Shown: positions 17,509-26,872, counted from the stretch's first letter. The stretch is DNA of 38,354 bases from an uncultured Helicobacter sp. (GCA_944325775.1 CALVBL010000015.1:1-38354), one strand, 5' to 3'. The notes: a model not told the origin generated them from the sequence alone. Numbers and translations are program-made.

Positions 17509-18440
17509 TCATCGGAACGAGGGGCAGTGCGCTGGCTTTGTGGCAGGCTGAACATATCAAGGAGCGACTAAAGCTTGAGCATGGGTTAGAATCCGAGCTA
17601 AAAATCATCAAAACAAAGGGCGATAAAATCCTTGATGTGCCTTTAGCAAAGATCGGTGGCAAGGGGCTTTTTACCAAGGAATTAGAGGAAATGCTTCTAA
17701 GTGGGGCGATCGATCTAGCCGTGCATAGTCTCAAAGATGTGCCCGTGGAGCTAGAGAAGGGTTTGGAGCTAACAGCAATCACTAAGCGCGCGAGTTTTCA
17801 GGATTGTTTTGTGAGCGAGAAGTATGCTAGCCTTGATGATTTGCCTACTAATGCAAAGGTGGGTACGACTTCTTTGCGTCGATCTATGCAGCTAAAACTC
17901 ATGCGCAAGGACTTGGACACACTCTCATTGCGTGGGAATGTGCAGACGCGTTTGCAAAAGCTAAAAAATGGCGAGTTTGATGCGATTGTCTTGGCAAAGG
18001 CTGCGCTGGATCGGCTAGAGATCGATGAGGTGGCGTATGTCAAGCCTTTATGCTTTATGATCCCTGCGATGGGGCAGGGGGCGTTGGGGATCGAGTGCGC
18101 AAGTGAGAATCTAAGCGTGACAAAGTATGTGCGACAGCTGCAGGACACACAGAGTGCGATTTGTTGTAGTGCAGAGCGGGAGTTTATCCGCACGTTGGAG
18201 GGTGGCTGTCAAGTGCCTATAGGTGTGCATGCGCGCCAAGAATCCACACAGCTCATTTTGGAGGCGATTTTGGGCTTGCCTGATGGGAGCGCGAGTATCC
18301 ACTCTACGCTTATGTGTGTGTTTGATTCTAACCCAGAGATCGCGCTGATTAGTGCGAAAAATCTTGGTGTGCAGCTGGCACAAAAATTTATCGCAAATGG
18401 CGCAAGAGAGCTGCTTGAGCAAGCCTATAAGATGATTTAG
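17493..18440 (+). CDS. hemC: porphobilinogen deaminase (hydroxymethylbilane synthase)
   Basis: Joins four porphobilinogens into hydroxymethylbilane using a dipyrromethane cofactor bound to Cys239 (in EGGCQVPIG). The N-terminus IIGTRGSALALWQ and the substrate-binding VHSLKDVP (78-85) and GTTSLRRS (125-131 region) are all present. 315 residues, normal. The frame is open from GTG 17487, but ATG 17493 sits 5 bases after AGAGGAG, so I use it. It overlaps the end of proS. A stem (AGCCTA/TAGGCT) spans its stop codon and is followed by a T7 run, so the operon probably ends here. Confidence 0.97.
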   Translation: MPNKLIIGTRGSALALWQAEHIKERLKLEHGLESELKIIKTKGDKILDVPLAKIGGKGLFTKELEEMLLSGAIDLAVHSLKDVPVELEKGLELTAITKRASFQDCFVSEKYASLDDLPTNAKVGTTSLRRSMQLKLMRKDLDTLSLRGNVQTRLQKLKNGEFDAIVLAKAALDRLEIDEVAYVKPLCFMIPAMGQGALGIECASENLSVTKYVRQLQDTQSAICCSAEREFIRTLEGGCQVPIGVHARQESTQLILEAILGLPDGSASIHSTLMCVFDSNPEIALISAKNLGVQLAQKFIANGARELLEQAYKMI

Positions 18441-18455
18441 GCTAATGCTTTTTTT
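18422..18455 (+). terminator. probable intrinsic terminator after hemC
   Basis: A 6-bp stem, AGCCTA (18422-18427) with TAGGCT (18438-18443), spans the hemC stop and is followed after 5 bases by T7. The gap between stem and T-run is longer than ideal, so the call is moderate. Confidence 0.4.
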
Positions 18456-18466
18456 AGACTTTTTGC

Positions 18467-18474
18467 TATACAAT
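18467..18474 (+). promoter_or_regulatory. probable -10 region for gyrA
   Basis: TTTTGCTATACAAT, an extended -10-like sequence (TGC then TATACAAT), lies about 38 bases upstream of the gyrA ATG and just after the likely hemC terminator. Confidence 0.45.
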
Positions 18475-18511
18475 TGAGCTTTGGCATATATTACATTTGG
18501 AGTTTGAAACT

Positions 18512-20977
18512 ATGGAAAATCTGCTAGAACACGGCAATATCACAGATATTCGTATCGATGATAGTATCAAGGAGAGTTATCTTGACTATTCTATGAGCGT
18601 GATTGTGGGACGTGCGTTGCCTGATGCAAAAGATGGGCTAAAGCCTGTGCATAGGAGGATCCTCTATGCTATGCACGAGCTGGGTGTAACTTCACGCAAG
18701 CCCTATAAAAAGAGCGCGAGAATCGTGGGCGATGTGATCGGTAAATACCATCCGCATGGGGATTCAGCAGTGTATGATGCGCTGGTGAGAATGGCGCAGG
18801 ACTTTTCGATGCGCTTGGAGCTTATTGATGGGCAGGGGAATTTTGGCTCGATTGATGGCGATAGCGCGGCGGCTATGCGATATACCGAAGCGCGTATGAC
18901 TGCAGCGAGCGAGGAAATGCTACGCGATATTGAAAAAGAAACCGTGGAGTTTGTGGGCAACTACGATGATACGCTTACCGAACCTTCAATCTTGCCCACG
19001 CGTATCCCTAATCTCTTAGTGAATGGTTCAAGCGGGATCGCGGTGGGTATGGCGACATCTATCCCGCCACATAGGCTCGATGAGATTGTCGATGCGCTGA
19101 TGTATTTGCTAGATTCACCAAATGCTGATGTGGAAGAGCTTTTGCCCATCGTGCAAGGTCCAGACTTCCCCACAGGTGGGATCATCTATGGCAAGCAAGG
19201 TATCGCAGAAGCCTATCGCACAGGGCGCGGACGCGTCAAGGTGCGTGCAAAAACCCATATCGAGCAGACTAAGACAAAAGAAGTCATCGTGATTGATGAA
19301 GTGCCATACCAAGTCAATAAAGCAAAGCTTGTCGAGCAAATCAGCGAGCTAGCAAAAGAAAAGGTGATCGAGGGGATTTCAGAGGTGCGTGATGAATCTG
19401 ATAGAGAAGGGATTCGCGTGGTGATCGAGCTCAAGCGTGAGGCAATGAGTGAGATCGTGCTCAATCATCTCTTCAAATCCACTACGATGGAGAGTACATT
19501 TGGGATTATCCTCCTTGCTATCCACAATAAAGAACCAAAGATATTTAATCTCCTTGAGCTTTTGCAGATTTTTATCGCCCATCGTAAGACGATCATCATC
19601 CGCCGCAGTATTTTTGAGCTCGAAAAAGCCAAGGCAAGAGCGCATATCTTAGAGGGTTTGACCATCGCGCTAGATCATATCGATGAGGTGATCGCCACAA
19701 TCCGCGCTAGTGCTGATAGCGAGAGTGCTAAGAGTGCTTTGGTAGAGAAGTTTAAGCTCTCTGAATTGCAAGCAAAAGCTATCTTAGAGATGCGTTTGCA
19801 ACGTCTTACCGGGCTAGAGCGTGATAAAATCGCTAGCGAATACGCACAGCTACTCGAAGAGATCGCGGGACTAGAATCTATCCTGCGCAGTGAGGATAAG
19901 CTCAAAGAGATCATCAAAGAAGAGCTGCTAGAGATCAAGCAAAAATTTAGCACACCGCGTAAAACGCAGATCGAGGAGGATTATGACGCTATTGATATTG
20001 AGGATTTGATCCCAAATGAAAAAGTCGTAGTAACAATGAGCCACAGAGGCTATGTCAAGCGCGTGCAGCTCAAAACCTATGAGAAGCAAAACCGCGGTGG
20101 CAAGGGCAAAATCAGCGGCAATACGCATGATGATGATTTCATAGAATCGTTTTTTGTTGCTAATGCGCATGATACGATTCTGTTTGTAACCAACAAAGGA
20201 CAGCTCTATTGGCTTAAGGTCTATAAGATCCCAGAAGCAGGTAGGACAGCTATCGGCAAGGCAGTAGTGAATCTCGTGAATATTCAGCCTGATGAGAAGA
20301 TTATGGCGACGATCACGACGACGGATTTCAACGCGGATAAGTCACTAGTGTTTTTTACTAAAAATGGTATTGTCAAGCGCACTAACTTAAGTGAATATGG
20401 CAATGTGCGCAGTGTCGGTATAAGGGCGATCAATCTCGATGAGGACGATGAGCTCGTGAGTGCTAATATCATCACACCGAGTGTCAAAGAACTATTTATC
20501 GCGACATATCAGGGTATGTGTATTCGGTTTGGTGTCGATGAAGTGCGTGAGATAGGGCGCGTGAGTCGTGGTGTGACGGGAATTAGATTCAAAGCGCACG
20601 AGGATTTTGTCGTGGGTGCGACAACGATTTATAGCGATAATGACAAGCTTTTGACTGTGAGTGAGCAGGGTATCGGCAAACAAACGCTAGCTGGGGAATA
20701 CCGCCTCCAAAGCCGCGGTGGCAAGGGTGTGATCGTGATGAAACTCACACCAAAGACCGGCAAGCTCGTGAGTGTCGTCAATGTCAATGATGAGGATATG
20801 GATCTGATGGTGCTCACAAGCTCTGGGAAAATGATCCGAGTGGATACAGAGGCGATCCGAGAGGCTGGGCGCAACACAAGCGGTGTGAAAATCGTCAATG
20901 TTGGCAATGACAAGGTCGCCTATGCCAACAAATGCCCCAAGCAAAAGCAAGAAGATGAATTCTTTGAACAGGAGTGA
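18512..20977 (+). CDS. gyrA: DNA gyrase subunit A
   Basis: Cuts and reseals DNA to introduce negative supercoils, with GyrB. 821 residues from ATG 18512, which follows GGAG by 9 bases; TTG 18497 is an unlikely alternative. The catalytic tyrosine is Tyr124 (AAMRYTEARMT). The quinolone region reads HPHGDSAVYDALV, with Ser85 and Asp89 at the two positions where resistance changes occur; Ser plus Asp is the ordinary sensitive-type pattern. The C-terminal wrapping domain contains the GyrA-box (QNRGGKG, about 524-530) and further beta-pinwheel repeats. Confidence 0.98.
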   Translation: MENLLEHGNITDIRIDDSIKESYLDYSMSVIVGRALPDAKDGLKPVHRRILYAMHELGVTSRKPYKKSARIVGDVIGKYHPHGDSAVYDALVRMAQDFSMRLELIDGQGNFGSIDGDSAAAMRYTEARMTAASEEMLRDIEKETVEFVGNYDDTLTEPSILPTRIPNLLVNGSSGIAVGMATSIPPHRLDEIVDALMYLLDSPNADVEELLPIVQGPDFPTGGIIYGKQGIAEAYRTGRGRVKVRAKTHIEQTKTKEVIVIDEVPYQVNKAKLVEQISELAKEKVIEGISEVRDESDREGIRVVIELKREAMSEIVLNHLFKSTTMESTFGIILLAIHNKEPKIFNLLELLQIFIAHRKTIIIRRSIFELEKAKARAHILEGLTIALDHIDEVIATIRASADSESAKSALVEKFKLSELQAKAILEMRLQRLTGLERDKIASEYAQLLEEIAGLESILRSEDKLKEIIKEELLEIKQKFSTPRKTQIEEDYDAIDIEDLIPNEKVVVTMSHRGYVKRVQLKTYEKQNRGGKGKISGNTHDDDFIESFFVANAHDTILFVTNKGQLYWLKVYKIPEAGRTAIGKAVVNLVNIQPDEKIMATITTTDFNADKSLVFFTKNGIVKRTNLSEYGNVRSVGIRAINLDEDDELVSANIITPSVKELFIATYQGMCIRFGVDEVREIGRVSRGVTGIRFKAHEDFVVGATTIYSDNDKLLTVSEQGIGKQTLAGEYRLQSRGGKGVIVMKLTPKTGKLVSVVNVNDEDMDLMVLTSSGKMIRVDTEAIREAGRNTSGVKIVNVGNDKVAYANKCPKQKQEDEFFEQE

Positions 20978-20980
20978 AAT

Positions 20981-21007
20981 ATACCTTAGATTCTAAGAAT
21001 CAGGTAT
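20981..21007. other. hairpin after gyrA
   Basis: ATACC...GGTAT encloses GATTC-TAA-GAATC, just after the gyrA stop. No U-run follows, so it may be a weak terminator or a message-end stabiliser. Confidence 0.35.
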
Positions 21008-21028
21008 CAATATAGGTGATGAGGTAAG

Positions 21029-21054
21029 GTGAAAGGAGGATATAATTCTTTCAC
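21029..21054 (+). promoter_or_regulatory. promoter with -10 box inside an inverted repeat
   Basis: TATAAT at 21041-21046 is flanked by a perfect 7-base inverted repeat, GTGAAAG (21029-21035) and CTTTCAC (21048-21054). The symmetry around a -10 box suggests a repressor operator for the glycosyltransferase gene, which would then start near 21053. The operator role is inference. Confidence 0.5.
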
Positions 21055-21065
21055 GAGGTGAGAAA

Positions 21066-21084
21066 ACAAGGGCATAGCCCTTGT
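21066..21084 (+). other. leader hairpin before the ribosome-binding site
   Basis: ACAAGGGC-ATA-GCCCTTGT is a perfect 8-bp stem with a 3-base loop, 13 bases upstream of the AAAGGAG that serves ATG 21110. It has no following U-run on the plus strand. Confidence 0.55.
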
Positions 21085-21109
21085 AACAAAATAAACAAAG
21101 GAGTATATT

Positions 21110-22759
21110 ATGTGTAGGACACTATCGGGGGGGGGGCAATAGCTTAAAGGCAAGCCCCAAGGGCTTTGTTGTAGATATCGTATTTTGGATTCTTGTTATC
21201 GGGTATGCGTTGTTAGTAGCATTTTGGGCGCAGTTTAGCGTGATTGATGATCACACCTTCATAAAAACGCTTTTCGTGGGCAAGTCTATTCCATTTTTTA
21301 TTTTCAAAGACATTGGGCGATTCTTTCCACTTGATGGGCAAGAGTGGAATATTTTGAGTGTGATTTTTTCTCCAAGTGCGAGTATATTTTATGCTTTCAA
21401 TGCTATTTGTCTTCTTGTAGTAGCGTGGTGTTTGCGCTATGCGCTTTTTAGATTCACGGATCATCATACAGAATTAACACTATGCGGATTTTAGTCTATG
21501 CAGCCATTGTAATATGTCTCTTTTCTCCAGCGTTCGTTACTGCTTGGTTGAGGCTTTTTGTGCCAGAGCGTATGGAGTTTGTGTTTTTTAGCATCTTTTT
21601 GGCTTGCTATATGTATGTGGTATATTCGCAGGCGAGCATTAGGGCTTGGGTTTTTTTGGTGCTTGGCGTGGTGTGTGCGAATCTAGCACTATATTACAAA
21701 GAGACAGCATTTGCAATGCTTGGGGTGTTTGGGTTTGTGCATTTTGTGCTAGATTATAAAAACTCATCAAAAATCACAAAAACCTTTGATGTCGCACTCG
21801 TGCTAAGCAGTGTGGTGTGGCTCGTAGTGTATGCTCTGGTCGTGCTAGCCCAAAAGCAAGGCAGTGGTTCTTATGGCGATACGCCCTATAATCAGGTAAT
21901 TGTGATGATTAAGGTTGTGTTTAACTACATCTTGCAAGAGCCATTTTTGTTTGTGGCATTGCCTTGCTTCGTGCTATATAGAATCTATCAAGTATTTGTG
22001 AAAAAATCCCCATTTGTGCCCTTATTAGATTCTGCACTTGTCGCGGCATTGGTGCTATGCGCAGAATATGTTGCATTAAAGATTGGAGATATTCATTACT
22101 TGCTTCCTGCATATATCTTCGGGCTTGTGGGGCTTGTAGGTATGGGTGTGTATCATTGGGGGGCACGCATTATAAAGGCGATTTATGTGCTGTGTTTGGT
22201 GATCTTTTTAGGCAATAGCATGTTTATGAGTGCGTATCAATTCACCTTTTACAAGGTCGTGCCAAATAACTTTCAAGATACTCTGGCATTTTTGACCAAA
22301 TACACCACACAAAATCCACACACGCACATCTATTTAGAGGGGGTCAATCGTGCTTCAGGTGTGGAGGTATATCATAGTTTTAGTGCGTGGCTTAACTTTT
22401 ATGGGGCGAAGGATTTTGATTTGTATTCCGACATAGAGGTGGATAATGTATTGTTAGGCAAGGAAAAGCCTGATAGCCCATATAGTGTGTTTAGGAGTAA
22501 TGCTATAGTGCCTAAGCAAAGTGGGGATATAGTCGTGATCACACCATATACGCATGATAATATCACTACAGATTCATTGGCGGAGCTAGAGAGCCAATAT
22601 GAATTATTGCATATAAGTAGCTTTGGCTATGAAATACCAAGGCTTGGATTAAAGGCGTTTGTTAAGGCATTTATGCGTGAGAGAGTGCAGGGTGAAATAA
22701 TTCTTAGTCAAAATACCTTTGGGTTGCCGCTGTATTTTTATGTGTATAAGGTGCGTTAG
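21110..22759 (+). CDS. GT-C-like membrane glycosyltransferase, phase-variable and frameshifted (OFF)
   Basis: ATG 21110 follows AAAGGAG by 8 bases but stops after 12 codons, because the run of 10 G puts it out of frame. With 9 G it enters the frame ending at 21494: one membrane span, then VIDDHTF, an acidic pair in the first outer loop as in GT-C enzymes. The frame from 21482 (425 residues) then continues with about eight or nine spans, FSPAFV and FVPERMEF, and a soluble C-terminal part from about residue 265. ATG 21482 has no ribosome-binding site, so one more frameshift near the T4 at 21488-21491 seems to split one protein of about 549 residues. The GT-C call rests on topology; the sugar donor is unknown. 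Confidence 0.6.
21127..21136 (+). repeat. poly-G tract, 10 G (phase-variation switch)
   Basis: Ten consecutive G, six codons into the reading frame from ATG 21110. Nine or twelve G connect the start to the downstream membrane protein frame; ten gives a stop at 21144-21148. Confidence 0.9.
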
Positions 22760-23874
22760 GGGAGATTGAGCCATGATGTGCTAAAGGCGCGTACTTCAGA
22801 ATCTAGTGCTTTGATATCTTGTATATCTGCGAGAGCGTGTGTTTTGATAGATTCAAAGTATTGCACACTTCGCAAGATACATGCACTGATCTTCCCAAAA
22901 CTAATGCGTGAATCTAAAAATGCGTGCAAGGCTACTTCGTTGCTTGCATTGAGCACGATACCAAGCTTTGGGTAGGCTAGAAGTGTGTTTTTAAGCTCCC
23001 ACACAGGATAGCGGCGCACATCTATGGGGCTAAAACGCAAGGTGGCAAGCGTGGCTATATCAAATCGTGGAATGAGTCGCGTGTGCTTGGCTTGCTGCTC
23101 ATCTATAGCGTAGGCGATGGGCAACTGCATATCAGCGTGCGAGATATGCGCAGTGATTGAGCCATCGACAAACTCTATAAGCGCGTGAATCGCAGAATGC
23201 TCCTCTATAAACGCGTCAATATCGCTAATCCCAAAGAGCCAATATGCCTCTAGAATCTCAAAGAGTTTATTGACCATTGTGGCGCTATCGATTGTGATCT
23301 TTTGCCCCATAGACCAGTTTGGGTGCTTGAGGGCTTGGGCTGGGGTGGCAGAAGGCAGATCGGCTAGTGGCATATCGCGCAGAGCCCCGCCACTAGCGGT
23401 GATATAGAGTTTGTGAATTTTGCGTGCGGTGTGTAAATACCACAAGCCAAAATGCTCACTATCAATGGGCGTGATAGGATAGTCTGTAAAGAGCCAGCCA
23501 GCACTCACAAGACTTTCTTTGTTTGCAAGAGCGAGTTTTTTGCCACATTGTTTGATTTTAAGGCTTGGGGCAAGTCCAGCATAGCCCACCAGAGCATTGA
23601 TGGCAAGATGACTTTGGGAAGATTCTATCATCTCTAATAACCCCTCTTCTCCGCTAAATATCTGTATATTGTGCGATTTAATGAAGGACATATCAAGCTT
23701 TGGGAGATCCTCTGAATCTGCAATGCAGATTTTGCGCGGATGATGATGGCGGATTTGCTCATTAAAGAGTGCGATATTTTTGCCCGCACTTAAAGATTCT
23801 ATAGGTAAGCCAAACGCACTCGCGACCTTGAGTGTGTTTGTCCCGATGGAGCCGGTGCTACCTAAGAGTATCAT
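22756..23874 (-). CDS. dxr: 1-deoxy-D-xylulose 5-phosphate reductoisomerase
   Basis: Second step of the MEP isoprenoid pathway; supplies isopentenyl diphosphate, which the polyprenyl synthase in this window uses. 372 residues, slightly short as in H. pylori. The NADPH fold starts at GSTGSIGTNTL (5-15). The substrate/metal residues lie in DSEHFGLW (about 137-144) and ASGGALRD (about 160-167). It starts 5 bases after the cdsA stop without a clear ribosome-binding site, so it is probably translationally coupled to cdsA. Its TAA stop overlaps the TAG stop of the convergent glycosyltransferase gene. Confidence 0.97.
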   Translation of the reverse strand: MILLGSTGSIGTNTLKVASAFGLPIESLSAGKNIALFNEQIRHHHPRKICIADSEDLPKLDMSFIKSHNIQIFSGEEGLLEMIESSQSHLAINALVGYAGLAPSLKIKQCGKKLALANKESLVSAGWLFTDYPITPIDSEHFGLWYLHTARKIHKLYITASGGALRDMPLADLPSATPAQALKHPNWSMGQKITIDSATMVNKLFEILEAYWLFGISDIDAFIEEHSAIHALIEFVDGSITAHISHADMQLPIAYAIDEQQAKHTRLIPRFDIATLATLRFSPIDVRRYPVWELKNTLLAYPKLGIVLNASNEVALHAFLDSRISFGKISACILRSVQYFESIKTHALADIQDIKALDSEVRAFSTSWLNLP

Positions 23875-23879
23875 AAATA

Positions 23880-24686
23880 TTACAAGAAATTTATTTCGCT
23901 ATATAATGGCACAAGAGAGAGGATAAAGAGCATAGCGATCGCCGCAAATAGCAGAGCATCAAGCCTATCTAGCACACCACCATGACCGGGGAAAATCGTG
24001 CCGCTGTCTTTGAGATTTGCCTCACGCTTGAGATAGCTTTCAAACAAATCTCCAAACACGGAAGCAAGTGCGACAAAAAACGCGACAACTGCCGCTAAGG
24101 GGAAGCTGTGTGTGATACCTGTGTAGAAAATCGCGCCTATAGCAGTGCCACAAGTCAGTCCTACGACAACACCTTCGATGGTTTTCTTGGGTGATGTGGG
24201 CGAAAAGGGTATCTTGCCAAAGAGCTTGCCACCAAAATACGCGCCTGTGTCCGTGCAAACAACCACAGCTATGAGACAGATGATCCCTGATCTGCCTAGT
24301 AGCTCATACACAGACCAAATACACAAAAATGGCAAAGCAGGATATAAAAATGGGAGCATAACCTTTAGGGGAAGCTTTTTGTTATAAGCGATATAAGACG
24401 CATAGATCATAATCGCGATTAGTCCGCAATATAGGGGGGCTTTGGTAAAATACGCACCCACCCACAGCAAGGTAGCCCATATGTAGTAATGTGGGGCAGA
24501 TTCTAATGTGTAGAGCGTGAGAGATTCTTTAATAGAAAGTAGCAGCAGCACACCCAGCACAAACCAAATAAGTAATTTGCTATTGATAACCAAAATACCC
24601 ACCAGCACCGCGATGAGCACAGCACCGGTGATATAGCGTTGCTGATCTGCGCCAAAGAGTTTTTTGATACCATCTGCGTTTTTCAT
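23880..24686 (-). CDS. cdsA: phosphatidate cytidylyltransferase (CDP-diglyceride synthase)
   Basis: Makes CDP-diacylglycerol for all phospholipid classes; PlsC in this window supplies its phosphatidate. 268 residues with about eight membrane spans. The family signature is complete near the C-terminus: SYLKREANLKD, then GHGGVLDRLD. Start supported by AAGGGA 6 bases upstream and by an extended TATAAT promoter about 30 bases upstream. Followed directly by dxr, as in H. pylori (HP0215-HP0216, from memory). Confidence 0.97.
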   Translation of the reverse strand: MKNADGIKKLFGADQQRYITGAVLIAVLVGILVINSKLLIWFVLGVLLLLSIKESLTLYTLESAPHYYIWATLLWVGAYFTKAPLYCGLIAIMIYASYIAYNKKLPLKVMLPFLYPALPFLCIWSVYELLGRSGIICLIAVVVCTDTGAYFGGKLFGKIPFSPTSPKKTIEGVVVGLTCGTAIGAIFYTGITHSFPLAAVVAFFVALASVFGDLFESYLKREANLKDSGTIFPGHGGVLDRLDALLFAAIAMLFILSLVPLYSEINFL

Positions 24687-24715
24687 GCAATCCCTTGTGA
24701 ATGATGTGATGCCAA

Positions 24716-24721
24716 ATTATA
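24716..24721 (-). promoter_or_regulatory. extended -10 box for cdsA-dxr
   Basis: On the minus strand TTTGCTATAATTT, a TGC-TATAAT extended -10, about 30 bases upstream of the cdsA ATG. It is back to back with the ctpA promoter. Confidence 0.65.
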
Positions 24722-24762
24722 GCAAAAAAATCAGTATTTACTGAAAAATGAATAATTTTTGG

Positions 24763-24768
24763 TAGAAT
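24763..24768 (+). promoter_or_regulatory. -10 box for ctpA
   Basis: TTTTTGGTAGAATC, a TGG-TAGAAT extended -10-like element, 55 bases upstream of the ctpA ATG at 24823. Confidence 0.5.
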
Positions 24769-24822
24769 CGAGCTTTTGTGAAACATCTAAATTTACACTA
24801 CCAGAGAAAGGGACGGGGGATT

Positions 24823-26109
24823 ATGAAATACCAAAAAGTATTGTTATTTTTTGCGTGTTTTGCGCTTAGCTTAGGGGTCGTAGTAGGGGCGGATAATAAA
24901 GAGCAAAATAGGCTTGATGCGCATAAAAAATTGCGCAAAGTCATTAATGTCATAGAAGAAAATTATGTTGATGAGGTGCAGATTGATGAGATTATCAATA
25001 AAGCCATAGATGGGCTTTTGAGCAATCTTGATGCGCATTCTGCATATTTGGATAAGAAAAAGTTTGAAGATCTAAAATCACAGACTGAAGGTGAGTTTGG
25101 CGGGATTGGGATCACGCTTGGCATGAAAGATGGGGCACTCACTGTGATCGCACCCATTGATGACACACCAGCGTTTAAGGCAGGGATCAAAAGCGGCGAT
25201 GTGATCCTAAAGATCAATGATGAAACCACGCTCAATATGGGGATTGATGATGCAGTGAATCTTATGCGCGGGAAGCCAAAAACCAAGCTTGAGCTCACAA
25301 TCGTAAGGAGTGGAGAGGCTAAGCCTCTAGTATTTCAGCTCACGCGAGATATTATCCGCGTAGAATCCGTGAAAGTGCGTGGCATTGATGATACGAGTTT
25401 TGCGTATGTGCGCGTTAATTCGTTTGACAAAAATGTAACACTTGAGGTTAAAAATGGCTTAAAAGCGATGGGCAAGGTCGATGGTATCGTGCTGGATTTG
25501 CGCTCTAATCCCGGTGGGCTACTTGATCAGGCTGTGGATCTCTCAAAGCTTTTTATCAAAAATGGTGTGATCGTTTCACAAAAAGGACGCAATAAAGGAG
25601 AAAATATAGAGTTTAAAGCCAATGGGAGCGCACCGTATGCCGATGTGCCACTTGTGGTACTCGTCAATGGCGGTAGCGCAAGTGCAAGTGAAATCGTCGC
25701 AGGGGCGTTGCAAGACCACAAACGCGCGGTGCTTGTGGGTGAGCAGACATTTGGTAAGGGCAGTGTGCAGATGGTTATCAAGCTTGATAATGATGAGGGC
25801 ATCAAGCTCACGATTGCTAAATATTATCTGCCTAGTGGCAGGACGATTCAGGCGGTTGGAATCCAGCCAGATGTGATGGTGTATCCGGGTAGTGTACCAG
25901 AAAATGATAATAATTTTTCGCTCAAAGAGGCGGATTTGAAGCGACATCTAAAAGGTGAGCTAGAGAAGATTCAAGACAAGGCACCTGCGGATGCCAAGAA
26001 TGCTACAAAGAACAAAGACATTTCACAAGAGGATATTTACAAGGACATTCAGCTAAAAACCGCGATTGATATGCTAAAAGCGTGGAATGTGCTAAAGCCT
26101 AAGAAATAG
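24823..26109 (+). CDS. ctpA: carboxy-terminal processing protease CtpA (S41)
   Basis: A periplasmic serine protease with a Ser-Lys dyad. 428 residues from ATG 24823; the frame also opens at GTG 24778, but the signal peptide (about 1-23, hydrophobic 6-22) begins at the ATG, which follows AGAAAGGGACGGGGG. A PDZ domain covers about 90-170 (GIGITLG, GIKSGDVILKI). The catalytic Ser287 is in NGGSASASE and Lys312 in TFGKGSVQ, with Gln316 following. The N-terminal cap and C-terminal helices resemble H. pylori HP1350. Substrates are unknown; roles in envelope protein turnover are typical. Confidence 0.95.
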   Translation: MKYQKVLLFFACFALSLGVVVGADNKEQNRLDAHKKLRKVINVIEENYVDEVQIDEIINKAIDGLLSNLDAHSAYLDKKKFEDLKSQTEGEFGGIGITLGMKDGALTVIAPIDDTPAFKAGIKSGDVILKINDETTLNMGIDDAVNLMRGKPKTKLELTIVRSGEAKPLVFQLTRDIIRVESVKVRGIDDTSFAYVRVNSFDKNVTLEVKNGLKAMGKVDGIVLDLRSNPGGLLDQAVDLSKLFIKNGVIVSQKGRNKGENIEFKANGSAPYADVPLVVLVNGGSASASEIVAGALQDHKRAVLVGEQTFGKGSVQMVIKLDNDEGIKLTIAKYYLPSGRTIQAVGIQPDVMVYPGSVPENDNNFSLKEADLKRHLKGELEKIQDKAPADAKNATKNKDISQEDIYKDIQLKTAIDMLKAWNVLKPKK

Positions 26110-26149
26110 TGGTGATACAGAATCTATGGAAATTCATAAGGAGTGCAGC

Positions 26150-26863
26150 ATGGATACACAACAAATGCTTTATGAAGGCAAGGGTAAAAAACTTTTTATC
26201 ACGCAAAATACAGATGAGGTGCTTGTAGAGTTTAAAGATGATCTGACTGCCTTTAACGCCGAAAAAAAAGGCTCTGAACAAGGTAAGGGTGCGCTCAATT
26301 GTGAGATTAGTACCGCGATTTTTGAACTCTTGGCAAAAGAGGGTATCAGCACGCATTTTATTAAAAAGCTAGATTCTAATCATATGCTGTGCAAAAAGGT
26401 GGATATTATCCCAATAGAGGTGGTGGTGCGTAATGTCGCCACAGGGTCGCTGACAAAACGACTAGGGATCGAGGATGGTAGGGTGCTGCCTTTTGCACTT
26501 GTGGAGTTTTATTATAAAGACGATGCGCTTGGGGATCCTATCATCAATGATGAGCATTGTAAAATCCTTAATATCACGCAGGATATGAGTGAGCTAGACT
26601 TTTTGCGAGCGCAGGCGCGTAGGATCAATGATGTGCTTAGCGAGTTTTTTATTGAGCGCAAATTGCGCTTGATTGACTTCAAGCTGGAATTTGGTAAAGA
26701 TAGCGCGGGGAATATCTTGCTAGCTGATGAGATTAGCCCTGATAGCTGTAGATTCTGGGATAAGGATACCAATGATAAGCTTGACAAAGACAGATTTCGT
26801 CAGAATCTCGGCAACGTGAAAGTCGCTTATGAAGAGGTTTTGAAGAGAATTTTGCAAAAATAA
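26150..26863 (+). CDS. purC: phosphoribosylaminoimidazole-succinocarboxamide synthase (SAICAR synthetase)
   Basis: Joins aspartate to CAIR in de novo purine synthesis; PurB in this window acts next. 237 residues from ATG 26150, 6 bases after AAGGAG; the frame opens earlier at 26126. Visible motifs are YEGKGKKLF, EVVVRNVATGSL, LIDFKLEFG and ADEISPDSCRFWD, the family core. It is followed by purS after 9 bases and purQ with no gap. H. pylori lacks this pathway branch, which points to an enterohepatic lifestyle. Confidence 0.98.
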   Translation: MDTQQMLYEGKGKKLFITQNTDEVLVEFKDDLTAFNAEKKGSEQGKGALNCEISTAIFELLAKEGISTHFIKKLDSNHMLCKKVDIIPIEVVVRNVATGSLTKRLGIEDGRVLPFALVEFYYKDDALGDPIINDEHCKILNITQDMSELDFLRAQARRINDVLSEFFIERKLRLIDFKLEFGKDSAGNILLADEISPDSCRFWDKDTNDKLDKDRFRQNLGNVKVAYEEVLKRILQK

Positions 26864-26872
26864 GGATCGCAT

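Noticed and set aside
21066..21084. Intrinsic terminator upstream of the glycosyltransferase gene.
   Set aside because: No U-run follows on the plus strand, and the only gene on the minus strand nearby is absent; better seen as a leader hairpin.
21482..21494. Programmed -1 frameshift joining the two halves of the glycosyltransferase.
   Set aside because: The site GGA TTT TAG lacks a good slippery heptamer and no downstream pseudoknot is evident; a T-count change is simpler.
26262..26269. A8 run in purC as a switch.
   Set aside because: Frame is intact and the protein is full-length; no reason to expect switching.
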